Notes under the pieces: generated by a model
What the model was told of the DNA's origin: nothing
Database searches by the model: none
What the model saw: the letters and a program-made list of their open reading frames with translations, nothing else
Assembly: GCA_963205025.1 (NCBI GenBank)
Contig: CAUJHO010000049.1
Coordinates: 1 to 44,427 of the forward strand
Source of the DNA: Pseudomonadota bacterium
GTDB taxonomy: Bacteria > Pseudomonadota > Alphaproteobacteria > Caulobacterales > Caulobacteraceae
Length of the DNA stretch: 44,427 nucleotides
Direction of reading: 5' to 3'
Translations under genes and position numbers: made by a program
In this document: piece by piece, positions 1-7,226 of the stretch
How positions within the stretch are numbered: position 1 is the first letter of the stretch
Layout: every line of letters starts with the position of its first letter

Positions 1-243
1 GACCGCGAGGCGGGACGCGCCTTCAAGGCGGCGATGCGGGCCAGTCCGGAGGTTCAGGCGGCCTGGGACGTCACCGGCGAGTGGAGCTATCTGCTCAATG
101 TGGCGGTGCGTACGATGGAAGAGTACGAAGCCTTTGGGGAGCGCGAGCTGACCGACGCCGCCCACATCCAGACGTTTCAGAGCATGATCACGATCCGCGA
201 GGTGGTGGCGTTCGATCCGTCCAGGGCCCCAATGGCCGACTAG
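1..243 (+). CDS. Lrp/AsnC-family transcriptional regulator, C-terminal part
   Basis: The reading frame is open from the first base of the window and ends at a TAG at 241-243, so the 5' part, with the DNA-binding helix-turn-helix, lies outside. The 80 visible residues match the ligand-binding RAM domain of Lrp/AsnC regulators: a VTGEWSYLLNVAV strand, then YEAFGERELTDAAHIQTFQS and a final MITIREVVAF strand. In this family the domain forms the dimeric alpha-beta barrel that binds amino acids and assembles octamers. Which amino acid or target operon is involved cannot be told from this fragment. The stop codon lies inside the left arm of an inverted repeat. Confidence 0.8.
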   Translation, partial: DREAGRAFKAAMRASPEVQAAWDVTGEWSYLLNVAVRTMEEYEAFGERELTDAAHIQTFQSMITIREVVAFDPSRAPMAD

Positions 244-368
244 GGCCAATCGACATTCAAAGAGGCTGTCTCCGGGGTGAACGCCAGAAGTGCGAAAGGA
301 ACTCCTTCTCCCCCAAGGGGAGAAGGAAGAGCCAGCCTGTCCATGATTCCGAATGTCGATTGGGCCTA
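241..368. repeat. 128-bp element bounded by 18-bp inverted repeats
   Basis: TAGGGCCAATCGACATTC at 241-258 is matched in inverted orientation by the complement of 351-368, with 17 of 18 positions identical. The two outer ends contain the TAG stop codons of the two convergent genes. A perfect 11-bp hairpin sits in the middle. This could be a bidirectional terminator region, or a small MITE-like or REP-like repeat that supplied both gene ends. No transposase is present. Confidence 0.6.
303..327. terminator. Hairpin between convergent genes, possible bidirectional terminator
   Basis: TCCTTCTCCCC at 303-313 pairs perfectly with GGGGAGAAGGA at 317-327 across a 3-nt loop. It lies between two convergent genes, which suits a terminator. 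No strong T-run follows on either strand, so a repeat-element (REP-like) hairpin is an equal possibility. Confidence 0.4.
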
Positions 369-1757
369 GGTCAGCCGCTCCAGAAGCTCCCGCGCGAAGA
401 CCGACAGGGTGTCGTCGCGCGCACCCATGACGATGATCCGGTCACCGGGCCGGGCCAGGTCGATCAGCCGGTCACCACAGGCGGCGCGGTCGGCCAGGGC
501 CTCGGCCTGGACACCCAGCCCCCTCAGGTCAGCGGCCAAATCGGCGCTGCCGACGGAGCGATCGGTGGTGCCGCCGTAATAGACCGGCTCGGGCATCAAC
601 AGGATGTCTTCGCCGGCCAGACCCGACTTGAAGGCCTCGGCCAGCTCGCGGCGCATCAGCCGGATCGGCCCGAAGCCATGCGGCTGGAACATAATCAGCA
701 GCCGGCCTTCGAAGGCGCGCAGGGTCCGCAAGGTCGCAGCGATCTTGTCGGGGTTGTGGGCGAAGTCGTCGATGACGGTGACGCCACCGGCGCTGCCGGT
801 CACCTCCAGGCGGCGGCGCACCCCGCGATAGTCAGCCAGGGTGGCTGTGGCGGCGGCCATATCCACCCCCAGCGCCCGCGCGGCCAGCAGCGCCGCCAGG
901 GCATTGGCGACATTGTGCAGACCCGGCGTTCTCAGGCGGACCGCCCAGCTCTGGCCGTCACGCCCCCGCGCGGCGAAGTCGATGCCGTCCGGGCGCTGGA
1001 TCACATCGGTGGCCGACAGATCGGCCTGGTCCGAGGTCAGGGAAAAGGTCACGGCCTGGCCGCCGGCCCGTTCAGCCAGCGCGGCGCTTTCGCCGTTGTC
1101 GAGGTTCAGCACCGCGACCTTCGATTTGGCGACGAAATCGCCGAACAGGACCCTCAGTTCGTCCATCGACTTGTGGTCCAGGCTGATGTTCGAGACGATG
1201 GCGACGGTCGGCTCATAGAGGGCGATGGTGCCGTCGCTCTCATCGACCTCCGCAACGAACAGGCCCGGCGCACCCACGCGGGCGGCGGCAAACGGCGTCG
1301 CGGGCGTGACGTAGTTCAGCATGTCCGCCCCGTTGATCACGGTCGGGTCGAGGCCGGCCCGATCCAGGATCCAGCTCAGCATGGCGGTGATGGTCGACTT
1401 GCCCGAGGTGCCGGCCACCCCGATCCTCTGATCGGCGCCATTGAACAGGTCGCTCAGCAGTTCCGCCCGGCGCAGCACCCGCGCACCGACGCCACGGGCC
1501 GCAACCATGTCGGGAACGGTGTCTTCGACCGCCGCCGAGGCGACCAGGATCTGGTCCGCGCTGACCACGCCCGACCCGTCCTGAGGGAACAGCTGGATCC
1601 CGAGGCCTTCCAGAAAGGCAAACCGGGACGCGACCCGGGCCTGATCCAGCGCCCGGTCGGACCCCTGAACCGTCTCGCCGCGCGCCCGCATGATCATCGC
1701 CAGCGGGGCCATGCCCGAGCCGCCGATACCGCAGAAAAAATAGGACGATTGCGTCAT
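366..1757 (-). CDS. Mur ligase family protein (MurC/Mpl type)
   Basis: A 463-residue ATP-dependent ligase of the Mur family, which joins an amino acid or peptide to UDP-MurNAc. The N-terminal Rossmann region begins [14 protein letters not shown] and has a GSD turn, as in MurC and Mpl. The central P-loop reads VAGTSGKST, where MurC usually has GTHGKT. Later come EVDESDG, NISLDHK, the [10 protein letters not shown] segment and a [10 protein letters not shown] motif, the latter typical of the third domain. The ATG at 1757 is preferred to an upstream start because AGAGG lies just ahead and the protein then begins at the Rossmann strand. The divergent neighbour is an LD-carboxypeptidase, whose tripeptide product is the substrate of Mpl, so a recycling ligase is a reasonable inference. 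A second MurC-like alanine ligase cannot be excluded. Confidence 0.85.
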   Translation of the reverse strand: MTQSSYFFCGIGGSGMAPLAMIMRARGETVQGSDRALDQARVASRFAFLEGLGIQLFPQDGSGVVSADQILVASAAVEDTVPDMVAARGVGARVLRRAELLSDLFNGADQRIGVAGTSGKSTITAMLSWILDRAGLDPTVINGADMLNYVTPATPFAAARVGAPGLFVAEVDESDGTIALYEPTVAIVSNISLDHKSMDELRVLFGDFVAKSKVAVLNLDNGESAALAERAGGQAVTFSLTSDQADLSATDVIQRPDGIDFAARGRDGQSWAVRLRTPGLHNVANALAALLAARALGVDMAAATATLADYRGVRRRLEVTGSAGGVTVIDDFAHNPDKIAATLRTLRAFEGRLLIMFQPHGFGPIRLMRRELAEAFKSGLAGEDILLMPEPVYYGGTTDRSVGSADLAADLRGLGVQAEALADRAACGDRLIDLARPGDRIIVMGARDDTLSVFARELLERLT

Positions 1758-1798
1758 CCGGCCTCTATAAACGGACCGGCGCATTTGGGGAGGGCCGT

Positions 1799-2623
1799 TT
1801 GACCGTTTCACCGTTCAGGATCGGCGTCGTCGCCCCGGCCGGGCGTTTCAACCCCGAGGCAGCCGAGCGGGTGATCAAGCTGGCGGCGCTGCGGCCGGGA
1901 CGCCCGGTGGAGATCATCATCCACCCCCAGTGCTTCCTCAAGGACGGGCATTTCGCCGGGCCGGACCGTGCCCGTGAGGACGCCCTGGTCGAGGTCGCCA
2001 ACGATCCGGCCATCGACGCCGTCTGGTTTGCGCGGGGCGGCTATGGCTCCAACCGCATCGCCGAGGCGGCGGTGGGCCGGATGAATGCGACTGCTCTCGC
2101 CAAGCCGTTCCTGGGTTATTCCGACCTGGGCTTTGTGCTGGCCGCCCTGGTCAAGGCCGGAGCCACCCGCGCCGCCCACGGCCCGATGTGCCAGGACGTT
2201 CTGCGGCCCGAGGGCGAGGTCGCGGTGATGCGAGTTCTGGACTGGCTGGTTGATGGCGATGCCGCCGCCCGTGAGCCCCAAACCCTGAAGGCGTCGAGCC
2301 TGGCCTTTAATCTGACCGTCTTTTCCAACCTGTTGGGAACCCCGCTGGAGCCGGATTGTTCGGGGCGTGTGCTGATGTTCGAGGACCTGTCGGAACACCA
2401 CTACCGGATCGACCGCAGCCTGTTTCATGTGACCTCCAGCCCCAATGTCCGGCGCGCGGCCGGGCTGAGGCTGGGGCGGATTTCCGACATTCCCGATAAC
2501 GATCCGCCGTTCGAACGGTCCCCCGAACAGATTGTGCGGCACTGGTGCGCCGTCTCCGGCATTCCCTATCTGGGCACCGCCGACATCGGCCACGATGTCG
2601 CCAACAAGGTGGTGCCCTTCTGA
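1799..2623 (+). CDS. ldcA: LD-carboxypeptidase (S66 family, LdcA/MccF type)
   Basis: A 274-residue cytoplasmic serine peptidase that removes the terminal D-alanine from murein tetrapeptides during wall recycling. The S66 Ser-Glu-His triad is visible: Ser108 in GYSD, Glu195 in [12 protein letters not shown], and His265 in the C-terminal [12 protein letters not shown]. The segment [13 protein letters not shown] is also typical of the family. The gene starts with TTG; GGGGAGGG lies a few bases upstream and no ATG is available before the conserved first strand. It diverges from the Mur ligase across only 41 bp, so the two promoters must overlap. MccF-like members that cleave other acyl-peptides belong to the same family, so the exact substrate is inferred from context. 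Confidence 0.88.
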   Translation: MTVSPFRIGVVAPAGRFNPEAAERVIKLAALRPGRPVEIIIHPQCFLKDGHFAGPDRAREDALVEVANDPAIDAVWFARGGYGSNRIAEAAVGRMNATALAKPFLGYSDLGFVLAALVKAGATRAAHGPMCQDVLRPEGEVAVMRVLDWLVDGDAAAREPQTLKASSLAFNLTVFSNLLGTPLEPDCSGRVLMFEDLSEHHYRIDRSLFHVTSSPNVRRAAGLRLGRISDIPDNDPPFERSPEQIVRHWCAVSGIPYLGTADIGHDVANKVVPF

Positions 2624-2649
2624 GGGCTCGGTAGCTCTGGAGGTGCGCG

Positions 2650-3054
2650 ATGCGCCTGACCGTTGTCTTGTCTCTTGGCCTCGGCCTGGCCCTGGCGTCG
2701 TGCGCCGCGACCCCTGCGACCGGAGGGCCGTCGTATTTCTCCGGCCAGCGGACGGCGGGGCTCGATGAGGCCGTGCGGCTCTCCAACCTGAGGATCATTC
2801 CCCTGGAGGTGGTCGAAGACAGCCGCTGTCCGACGGATGTCGATTGCGTCTGGGCCGGACGGCTGGTCGTGCGCGTCATGATCCAGTCTTCGGCCTTTCC
2901 GACCCGCACGGAATCCATGGAGCTCGGTCGCGGCATCGCTCTGGAAGATGCGCGCAGCCTGACAATCACCGCCGCTGAGCCCGATCGGGTTTCCGGCGTG
3001 GCGGTCCGGCCGTCGGACTACCGCCTGACCTTCACGCTGGGGCCGGGCGATTAG
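2650..3054 (+). CDS. Small putative lipoprotein
   Basis: A 134-residue protein whose signal peptide ends in the lipobox LAS-Cys18, so it is probably lipid-anchored. The mature part has a SRCPTDVDCVWAGRLVVRV segment; the cysteine pair followed by VWAG recurs in small alphaproteobacterial envelope proteins of unknown function. The two cysteines could form a disulfide in the periplasm. GGAGG precedes the ATG. It starts 26 bp after the LD-carboxypeptidase gene and is probably co-transcribed with it, but I see no specific functional link. No enzyme motif is visible. Confidence 0.75.
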   Translation: MRLTVVLSLGLGLALASCAATPATGGPSYFSGQRTAGLDEAVRLSNLRIIPLEVVEDSRCPTDVDCVWAGRLVVRVMIQSSAFPTRTESMELGRGIALEDARSLTITAAEPDRVSGVAVRPSDYRLTFTLGPGD

Positions 3055-3071
3055 ACCCCCTGACAGGTGAA

Positions 3072-3098
3072 AGCCGCCCGTCGGCGGGACGGGCGGCT
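3072..3098. terminator. Probable terminator between lipoprotein gene and recA
   Basis: AGCCGCCCGTC at 3072-3082 pairs perfectly with 3088-3098 across a 5-nt loop. It lies between two convergent genes. On the minus strand the stem is followed by a short TTT, so it could stop recA transcripts. On the plus strand the tail is TCTCGTCT, a weak U-tract. Confidence 0.6.
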
Positions 3099-3183
3099 CT
3101 CGTCTCCGGGCCGGTTGAGGCCCACGGGGTCGGTGGCGGGTCGCGGGCGACCGGACCGGAGAGGTCGTCAAGCCGGAACGGCG

Positions 3184-4266
3184 TCAGCCCTCGCTGTCGT
3201 CCTGGCCTTCATCGGGCTCAGGGCTGCCGAGCATGTCATCGGCGATCCGGTCGGTTGAGCCACGCACGGCCTTTTCGATGGCATCGGCAATATCGGGATT
3301 GGATCTCAGGAACTCGCGGACATTCTCGCGGCCCTGACCGATCCGGGTCGAGTCATAGGAGAACCAGGAGCCGGACTTCTCGATAACCCCGGCCTTGACG
3401 CCCAGGTCGATGATCTCGCCCAGCTTGGAGACGCCCTCGCCGTACATGATGTCGAAGACGACCTCGCGGAACGGCGGAGCCACCTTGTTCTTGACCACCT
3501 TCACCCGGGTCGAGTTGCCGACGATTTCATCACGGTTCTTGATCGCGCCGATGCGGCGGATATCCAGACGCACCGAGGCATAGAATTTCAGGGCATTGCC
3601 CCCCGTGGTCGTTTCCGGCGAGCCGTACATCACCCCGATCTTGTGGCGGATCTGGTTGATGAAGATGACGATGCACTTGGACTTGGAGATCGAGCCGGTC
3701 AGCTTACGCAGTGCCTGGCTCATCAGGCGGGCTTGCAGGCCCGGCAGGCTGTCGCCCATCTCGCCTTCGATCTCGGCCCGCGGCGTCAGGGCCGCCACCG
3801 AATCCACCACCACGATGTCGACGGCACCCGAGCGGACCAGAGTGTCGGTGATTTCCAGCGCCTGTTCGCCGTGGTCCGGCTGGGACACCAGCAGATCATC
3901 CAGGTTCACACCCAGCTTCTGGGCATAGGTCGGATCCAGCGCGTGTTCGGCATCGACGAAGGCGGCGACCCCGCCCTTCTTCTGGACCTCGGCCACGGTG
4001 TGCAGGGCCAGCGTCGTCTTGCCCGAGGATTCCGGCCCGAAAATCTCGATCACCCGGCCGATCGGCAGACCGCCGATGCCCAGCGCCATGTCCAGGCCCA
4101 GCGACCCGGTCGAGACCGACTCGATCTCGGCGGCCACGCCGGCGGTGCCGAGCTTCATCACCGAGCCCTTGCCGAAGGCCCGATCAATCTGGGCGAGCGC
4201 CGCTTCCAGCGCCTTCGCCTTGTCCGAATCCTGCTTGCCCACCAGTCTCAAAGCCGCCTGCGCCAT
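3184..4266 (-). CDS. recA: Recombinase RecA
   Basis: A 360-residue DNA strand-exchange ATPase. It forms filaments on single-stranded DNA, drives homologous recombination and triggers LexA self-cleavage. Walker A is GPESSGKT at 77-84. Other RecA hallmarks are [21 protein letters not shown], the Walker B strand [10 protein letters not shown] and [22 protein letters not shown]. The acidic tail ([13 protein letters not shown]) is normal for RecA. The ATG at 4266 is chosen because GGGGAG precedes it and it gives the usual N-terminus [11 protein letters not shown]; the longer open frame runs into the promoter region. A GTTC-N7-GTTC operator and a matching promoter lie about 80-110 bp upstream, so LexA repression is expected. 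Confidence 0.98.
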   Translation of the reverse strand: MAQAALRLVGKQDSDKAKALEAALAQIDRAFGKGSVMKLGTAGVAAEIESVSTGSLGLDMALGIGGLPIGRVIEIFGPESSGKTTLALHTVAEVQKKGGVAAFVDAEHALDPTYAQKLGVNLDDLLVSQPDHGEQALEITDTLVRSGAVDIVVVDSVAALTPRAEIEGEMGDSLPGLQARLMSQALRKLTGSISKSKCIVIFINQIRHKIGVMYGSPETTTGGNALKFYASVRLDIRRIGAIKNRDEIVGNSTRVKVVKNKVAPPFREVVFDIMYGEGVSKLGEIIDLGVKAGVIEKSGSWFSYDSTRIGQGRENVREFLRSNPDIADAIEKAVRGSTDRIADDMLGSPEPDEGQDDSEG

Positions 4267-4341
4267 CGAAGGTCTCCCCTTACACGATTCCCGCCGCCGT
4301 CCGGTCAGCCCCGCCATGGACCCGCCGCTGCGACAGGCGCC

Positions 4342-4377
4342 ATATGTGCATGGTTTGTTCTCGTTCGCAATATGTTC
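4342..4377 (-). promoter_or_regulatory. recA promoter with SOS (LexA) box
   Basis: GTTCGCAATATGTTC at 4363-4377 fits the alphaproteobacterial LexA operator GTTC-N7-GTTC exactly. Reading toward recA, a -35 candidate TTGCGA (4365-4370) and a -10 candidate ACATAT (4342-4347) are separated by 17 bp. The -35 lies inside the operator, so bound LexA would exclude RNA polymerase. A third GTTC occurs at 4357-4360. The divergent DUF599 gene starts at 4512, so an effect on it is possible but not shown. Confidence 0.85.
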
Positions 4378-4511
4378 TCATCCTCTGATCGAGCGAACGA
4401 CCGGGGATGCGTCCGGTTCTGTCGGGTGGGGTCGGACCGCCGCCGTCTGGTTCCGGCGGCCGGCTGTGCTAAGGCAGACCCGGGCACGGCACGGATTTGG
4501 GGGCGCAATTG

Positions 4512-5234
4512 ATGGACGACCTGTTCGGACTGTCCCTGCTGGATCTCGCGGCCCTGACGGTCTTTCTCCTGGCCTGGCTGGCCTGTGAACCGATGATCCG
4601 GCTGATTGGGCGGCGGCGCGGGGCGCTGAACGCCGATCTGGACCTGATGCGGGCGGCCTGGATGCGCGCCATGACGCGCCGTGAAATCCGTATGGTCGAC
4701 AGCCAGTTGCTGGGTCATACCATCAACTCGGCCTCCTTCTTCGCCTCGGCCAATCTGATCCTGATTGCGGCCGTCGGCGGCGTCCTGTTCGGCGGCGAGG
4801 CGGCGATCCGCAACCAGCCGGCCGTGGGAATGGAGGCCCCCACCCGTGTACTCGAGGTCAAATTCGCCCTCATCAGCGTCTGTCTGGCGCGGGGGCTGCT
4901 GGATTTCATCTGGTCAATCCGTCAGTTGAACTACACGGTCGCCCTGGTCGGGGCCACGCCGGTCTCCGAAAGCAATCCAGAATATCTCGATGCCTACGCC
5001 GTGACGGCGGCCGAGGTGCTCAATCCGGCCATGCATGGATTCAATCGCGGCGTCCGGGTCTATTATTTCGCGCTCGCAGCAGGAGCCTGGCTGATCAGCC
5101 CCGCATTTCTGGCGATCGGGGCCATACTCTCGCTGGCGCTGCTGGCCTGGCGGCAAGCCGCTTCGCCCGCTGCCATTGGGGTTCGCCACGCGCTCGATGT
5201 CCTGAATCGAGGAGATTCACACCCGAGTGAGTAA
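4512..5234 (+). CDS. DUF599 family membrane protein
   Basis: A 240-residue inner-membrane protein of the DUF599 family, whose function is unknown. Hydrophobic segments are visible near residues 5-22 (LLDLAALTVFLLAWLA), 70-92 (SASFFASANLILIAAVGG), around 120 (FALISVCLARGLLDFIW), and 190-220. Family features include the RRRGALNADLDLMRAAWM stretch after the first segment and the SASFFASANL segment. The ATG at 4512 is preferred over an upstream TTG because GGGGG lies at a suitable distance. The gene stands alone: recA is divergent and a probable small RNA begins about 60 bp downstream. Confidence 0.82.
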   Translation: MDDLFGLSLLDLAALTVFLLAWLACEPMIRLIGRRRGALNADLDLMRAAWMRAMTRREIRMVDSQLLGHTINSASFFASANLILIAAVGGVLFGGEAAIRNQPAVGMEAPTRVLEVKFALISVCLARGLLDFIWSIRQLNYTVALVGATPVSESNPEYLDAYAVTAAEVLNPAMHGFNRGVRVYYFALAAGAWLISPAFLAIGAILSLALLAWRQAASPAAIGVRHALDVLNRGDSHPSE

Positions 5235-5259
5235 AATCTCGCAAATGCGAAAATGAGGC

Positions 5260-5287
5260 TTGCGAATTGTGCAATGCAACGTATTCT
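5260..5287 (+). promoter_or_regulatory. Putative promoter of the small RNA
   Basis: TTGCGA at 5260-5265 and TATTCT at 5282-5287 are separated by 16 bp. Initiation a few bases after the second box would start a transcript around 5293, exactly where the first hairpin begins. The elements are recognised by eye only. Confidence 0.5.
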
Positions 5288-5292
5288 GGGTG

Positions 5293-5355
5293 TGCCCTGA
5301 TTGGGCGTTTCCTCCCAAATGACTTCAAGCCGCGCTTTCGGGCGCGGCTTTTTTT
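5293..5355 (+). ncRNA. Probable MmgR/suhB (alpha-r8)-type small RNA
   Basis: This intergenic stretch has the layout I recall for the alphaproteobacterial suhB/MmgR small RNA family. A 5' stem GCCC (5294-5297) pairs with GGGC (5303-5306). It is followed by a single-stranded CGTTTCCTCCC (5306-5316), a pyrimidine-rich motif able to pair with ribosome binding sites, then a strong terminator hairpin with seven Ts. A promoter-like pair of boxes sits just upstream. The RNA would be about 60 nt. Its last 30 nt overlap, in antisense, the end of the N-formylglutamate amidohydrolase gene. Assignment rests on memory of the family consensus; no covariance search was run. It could instead be an unrelated small RNA with the same motif. 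Confidence 0.6.
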
Positions 5356-6200
5356 GACCGCAGCGCCGCGACCAGGGCGCGGCTGACGACTTCGATGTCG
5401 GCCTTCAGGGTCGCCAGGCCAGAGGTCGGCGAGAGCGTCGCCTCATCCAGATACAGGCCGCGATTGATCTCGACCTGAAGGGCGTGAAATCCGTCCTCGG
5501 GCCGCGCCCAGACCTGGGTGGTGTGTCCGCCTGCGAAGGGACGGTTCATCAGCACCCGTCGCCCCCGCGCCTCAAAGACCTGCCGGATCAGCGCCGGGAT
5601 GTCCGGATCGGCGCTGCGTCCAAACCGGTCGCCCAGCACAATGTCTGGCGACAGACCGCCGCGCCGGCCTTCGGCCTCCGCCGCCGCCGAGGGCATGGAA
5701 TGCCAGTCAATCAGAACGGCCCGGCCAAATCGTGCCCGCATCGCCTGCATCAACTCGGCCAGGGCGGCATGGTAGGGCACATGGACTGCGGCGATCCGGG
5801 CCTCGATCTCCTCGGGGTCAAGCCGGCCCCGGTAAAGCACCCGGCCATCGCCCCCCAGCCGGGGCACCACCCCCAGGCCAGCGCGCGTCCTGGGGGTGTC
5901 GCGCCCGCGTTCGTCCGAAGACAGCCGCGGATCCCGCTCGCCCGGATCTCGGTTGACGTCCACGAAGGCCCGGGCCGTTCGATTTATCAGCCGACTCGCG
6001 CCCCAGGCCCCGGCACCGGCGACAAGGTCGTCGACCAGCGGGTCCTCGAGGCTGCGGACGGTCGCCTCGGTGGCCTGCAGACGCGCCCTGGCCGAGGCCG
6101 GAACCGTGCGGCCCGCGTGCGGCACGGCATAGATCAGCGGCGACGGCTCGGCAGCCGCCAGCAGCTCGAATGCCGGCCCGGTATCGTCGGCCGCCTTCAT
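5325..6200 (-). CDS. N-formylglutamate amidohydrolase family protein
   Basis: A 291-residue protein of the FGase family. Characterised members hydrolyse N-formyl-L-glutamate to glutamate and formate, the last step of one histidine-degradation route. Family signs are IYAVPHAGRTVP near the N-terminus, DPLVDDLVAGA, FVDVNRDPGERDP, VLIDWHSMPS, and a late GGHTTQVWARPEDGFHALQVEINRGLYLD segment. The His/Asp/Glu-rich motifs fit a metal-dependent amidohydrolase. No other hut gene is in the window, so the in vivo substrate is uncertain. The gene diverges from cpdR across 58 bp. Its last codons (RSKKAAPESAA) are encoded in the complement of the small-RNA terminator. Confidence 0.88.
   Translation of the reverse strand: MKAADDTGPAFELLAAAEPSPLIYAVPHAGRTVPASARARLQATEATVRSLEDPLVDDLVAGAGAWGASRLINRTARAFVDVNRDPGERDPRLSSDERGRDTPRTRAGLGVVPRLGGDGRVLYRGRLDPEEIEARIAAVHVPYHAALAELMQAMRARFGRAVLIDWHSMPSAAAEAEGRRGGLSPDIVLGDRFGRSADPDIPALIRQVFEARGRRVLMNRPFAGGHTTQVWARPEDGFHALQVEINRGLYLDEATLSPTSGLATLKADIEVVSRALVAALRSKKAAPESAA
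5327..5355 (+). terminator. Intrinsic terminator
   Basis: AAGCCGCGC at 5327-5335 pairs perfectly with GCGCGGCTT at 5342-5350 and is followed by T-residues through 5355. This is a textbook factor-independent terminator reading rightward. No protein gene on the plus strand ends nearer than 5234, which supports a separate short transcript ending here. Confidence 0.85.
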
Positions 6201-6258
6201 TCCCGGTTTACGCCCCCTAGATTAGATTGTCGGGTCTATTCTGTAGGGGGCAACCGAC

Positions 6259-6615
6259 GTGGCGCATATCCTTCTGGCTGAAGATGATGACTCGCTGAGG
6301 GGATTCCTCGCCCGCGCGCTCGACAAGGCCGGTCATATCGTCATCGCCTGCGAGAACGGGGATGACGCCATCGACGCCCTGGACAAGGGGCCTTTCGACC
6401 TGCTCCTGACCGACATCGTCATGCCTGGGGCCGATGGTATCGAGGTCGCGCGCGTGGCCGCCCAGCGCCAGCCCGGCGTCAAGATCATGTTCATTACCGG
6501 CTTCGCCGCCGTGGCCCTCTCGGCCGCCCAGGCGGCCCCGGACGCCAAGGTTCTGTCCAAGCCGGTCCACCTCAAGGACATCGTCGCCGAGGTCGATCGC
6601 ATGGTGGCGGCCTGA
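6259..6615 (+). CDS. cpdR: CpdR-type single-domain response regulator
   Basis: A 118-residue protein made only of a receiver domain. In Caulobacter, unphosphorylated CpdR primes the ClpXP protease and directs it to the pole, promoting CtrA and PdeA degradation; the CckA-ChpT relay phosphorylates it. The acidic cluster is at 9-11 (EDDD), the phosphoacceptor is Asp52 in LLLTDIVMPGADG, the switch residue is Thr80, and Lys101 is in LSKPVHLKDIV. The protein ends in Ala-Ala, the kind of tail through which CpdR itself is degraded. Translation starts at GTG, with AGGGGG about 9 nt upstream. The sequence strongly resembles Caulobacter CpdR as I remember it (LLAEDDDSxRGFL, IMFITGFAAVAL). Confidence 0.93.
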   Translation: MAHILLAEDDDSLRGFLARALDKAGHIVIACENGDDAIDALDKGPFDLLLTDIVMPGADGIEVARVAAQRQPGVKIMFITGFAAVALSAAQAAPDAKVLSKPVHLKDIVAEVDRMVAA

Positions 6616-6621
6616 CCCCCC

Positions 6622-6651
6622 TTGCGGCCCCGGCAAATGCCGGGCTATAGA
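6622..6651 (+). promoter_or_regulatory. Putative tRNA-Val promoter
   Basis: TTGCGG at 6622-6627 and CTATAG at 6645-6650 are 17 bp apart, about 30 bp upstream of the tRNA. The spacer holds the inverted repeat CCCGGC-AAAT-GCCGGG (6629-6644), which could also act as a weak hairpin for cpdR transcripts. Confidence 0.5.
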
Positions 6652-6681
6652 CCCGCCTCCCCGCCCACAAGGCGGTCGGAC

Positions 6682-6756
<75 letters not shown>

Positions 6757-6816
6757 TTCTTTTCAAAAGCTTGCGCCGCTACCTGCGACGGTGCCCCCCG
6801 AAAATCCCCCGACGGA

Positions 6817-7209
6817 TCAGGGCCGGTCGCGCTCCGGCAGGGCGGCGACCTCGGTGTCCGTCAGGCGACGCACACCTGTGACCGGACAGGTCGCGCGGCC
6901 ACCGGGCAGCCCCGGAACGATCAGTTCGGCGTCCATGCTCGAACAGACCGACGAGCCGCCGCCACGCGGGGCGATGCCGATCTGGTGCGACCAGTCGACG
7001 TTCGAACAGCCCATGGTCGTCAGCTCGAACACCTCGCTGCGGCCAGTGCGAACATAGACGCGCCGGTCATCCGACGAGGCGAAGGAATCGACCTCCTGGA
7101 CAAAGAAGCAGGCGCGACCGCCATCCGATTGCGCCAGGGTCGGCGACGAGGGCGCACAGGCGGCAGCGGCGCTGAGCGAAAGGGCGACGATGATCAGAGG
7201 CGTTCTCAT
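6817..7209 (-). CDS. DUF6491-type secreted protein
   Basis: A 130-residue exported protein of unknown function. An N-terminal hydrophobic segment (PLIIVALSLSAAAACAPSSPTLAQ) is a signal peptide; Cys18 might be a lipobox cysteine, but the fit is weak. The mature part has the pattern CFFVQEVDSF, DRRVYVRTGRSEVFEL, a cysteine in MGCSNVDWSHQIGI, and SSVCSSMDAEL, which matches DUF6491 proteins common in Caulobacterales. Four mature cysteines could form two disulfides. It ends 18 bp upstream of nothing on its own strand other than the tRNA region; mnmC lies behind it in the same direction, so read-through is possible. Confidence 0.75.
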   Translation of the reverse strand: MRTPLIIVALSLSAAAACAPSSPTLAQSDGGRACFFVQEVDSFASSDDRRVYVRTGRSEVFELTTMGCSNVDWSHQIGIAPRGGGSSVCSSMDAELIVPGLPGGRATCPVTGVRRLTDTEVAALPERDRP

Positions 7210-7226
7210 GGAGAGTCTCCCAGAGG

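Noticed and set aside
81..1802. Long plus-strand open frame opposite the Mur ligase
   Set aside because: It is the complement of a well-conserved gene, has no recognisable motif, and its composition (Arg, Gly, Gln, His) is typical of antisense high-GC frames.
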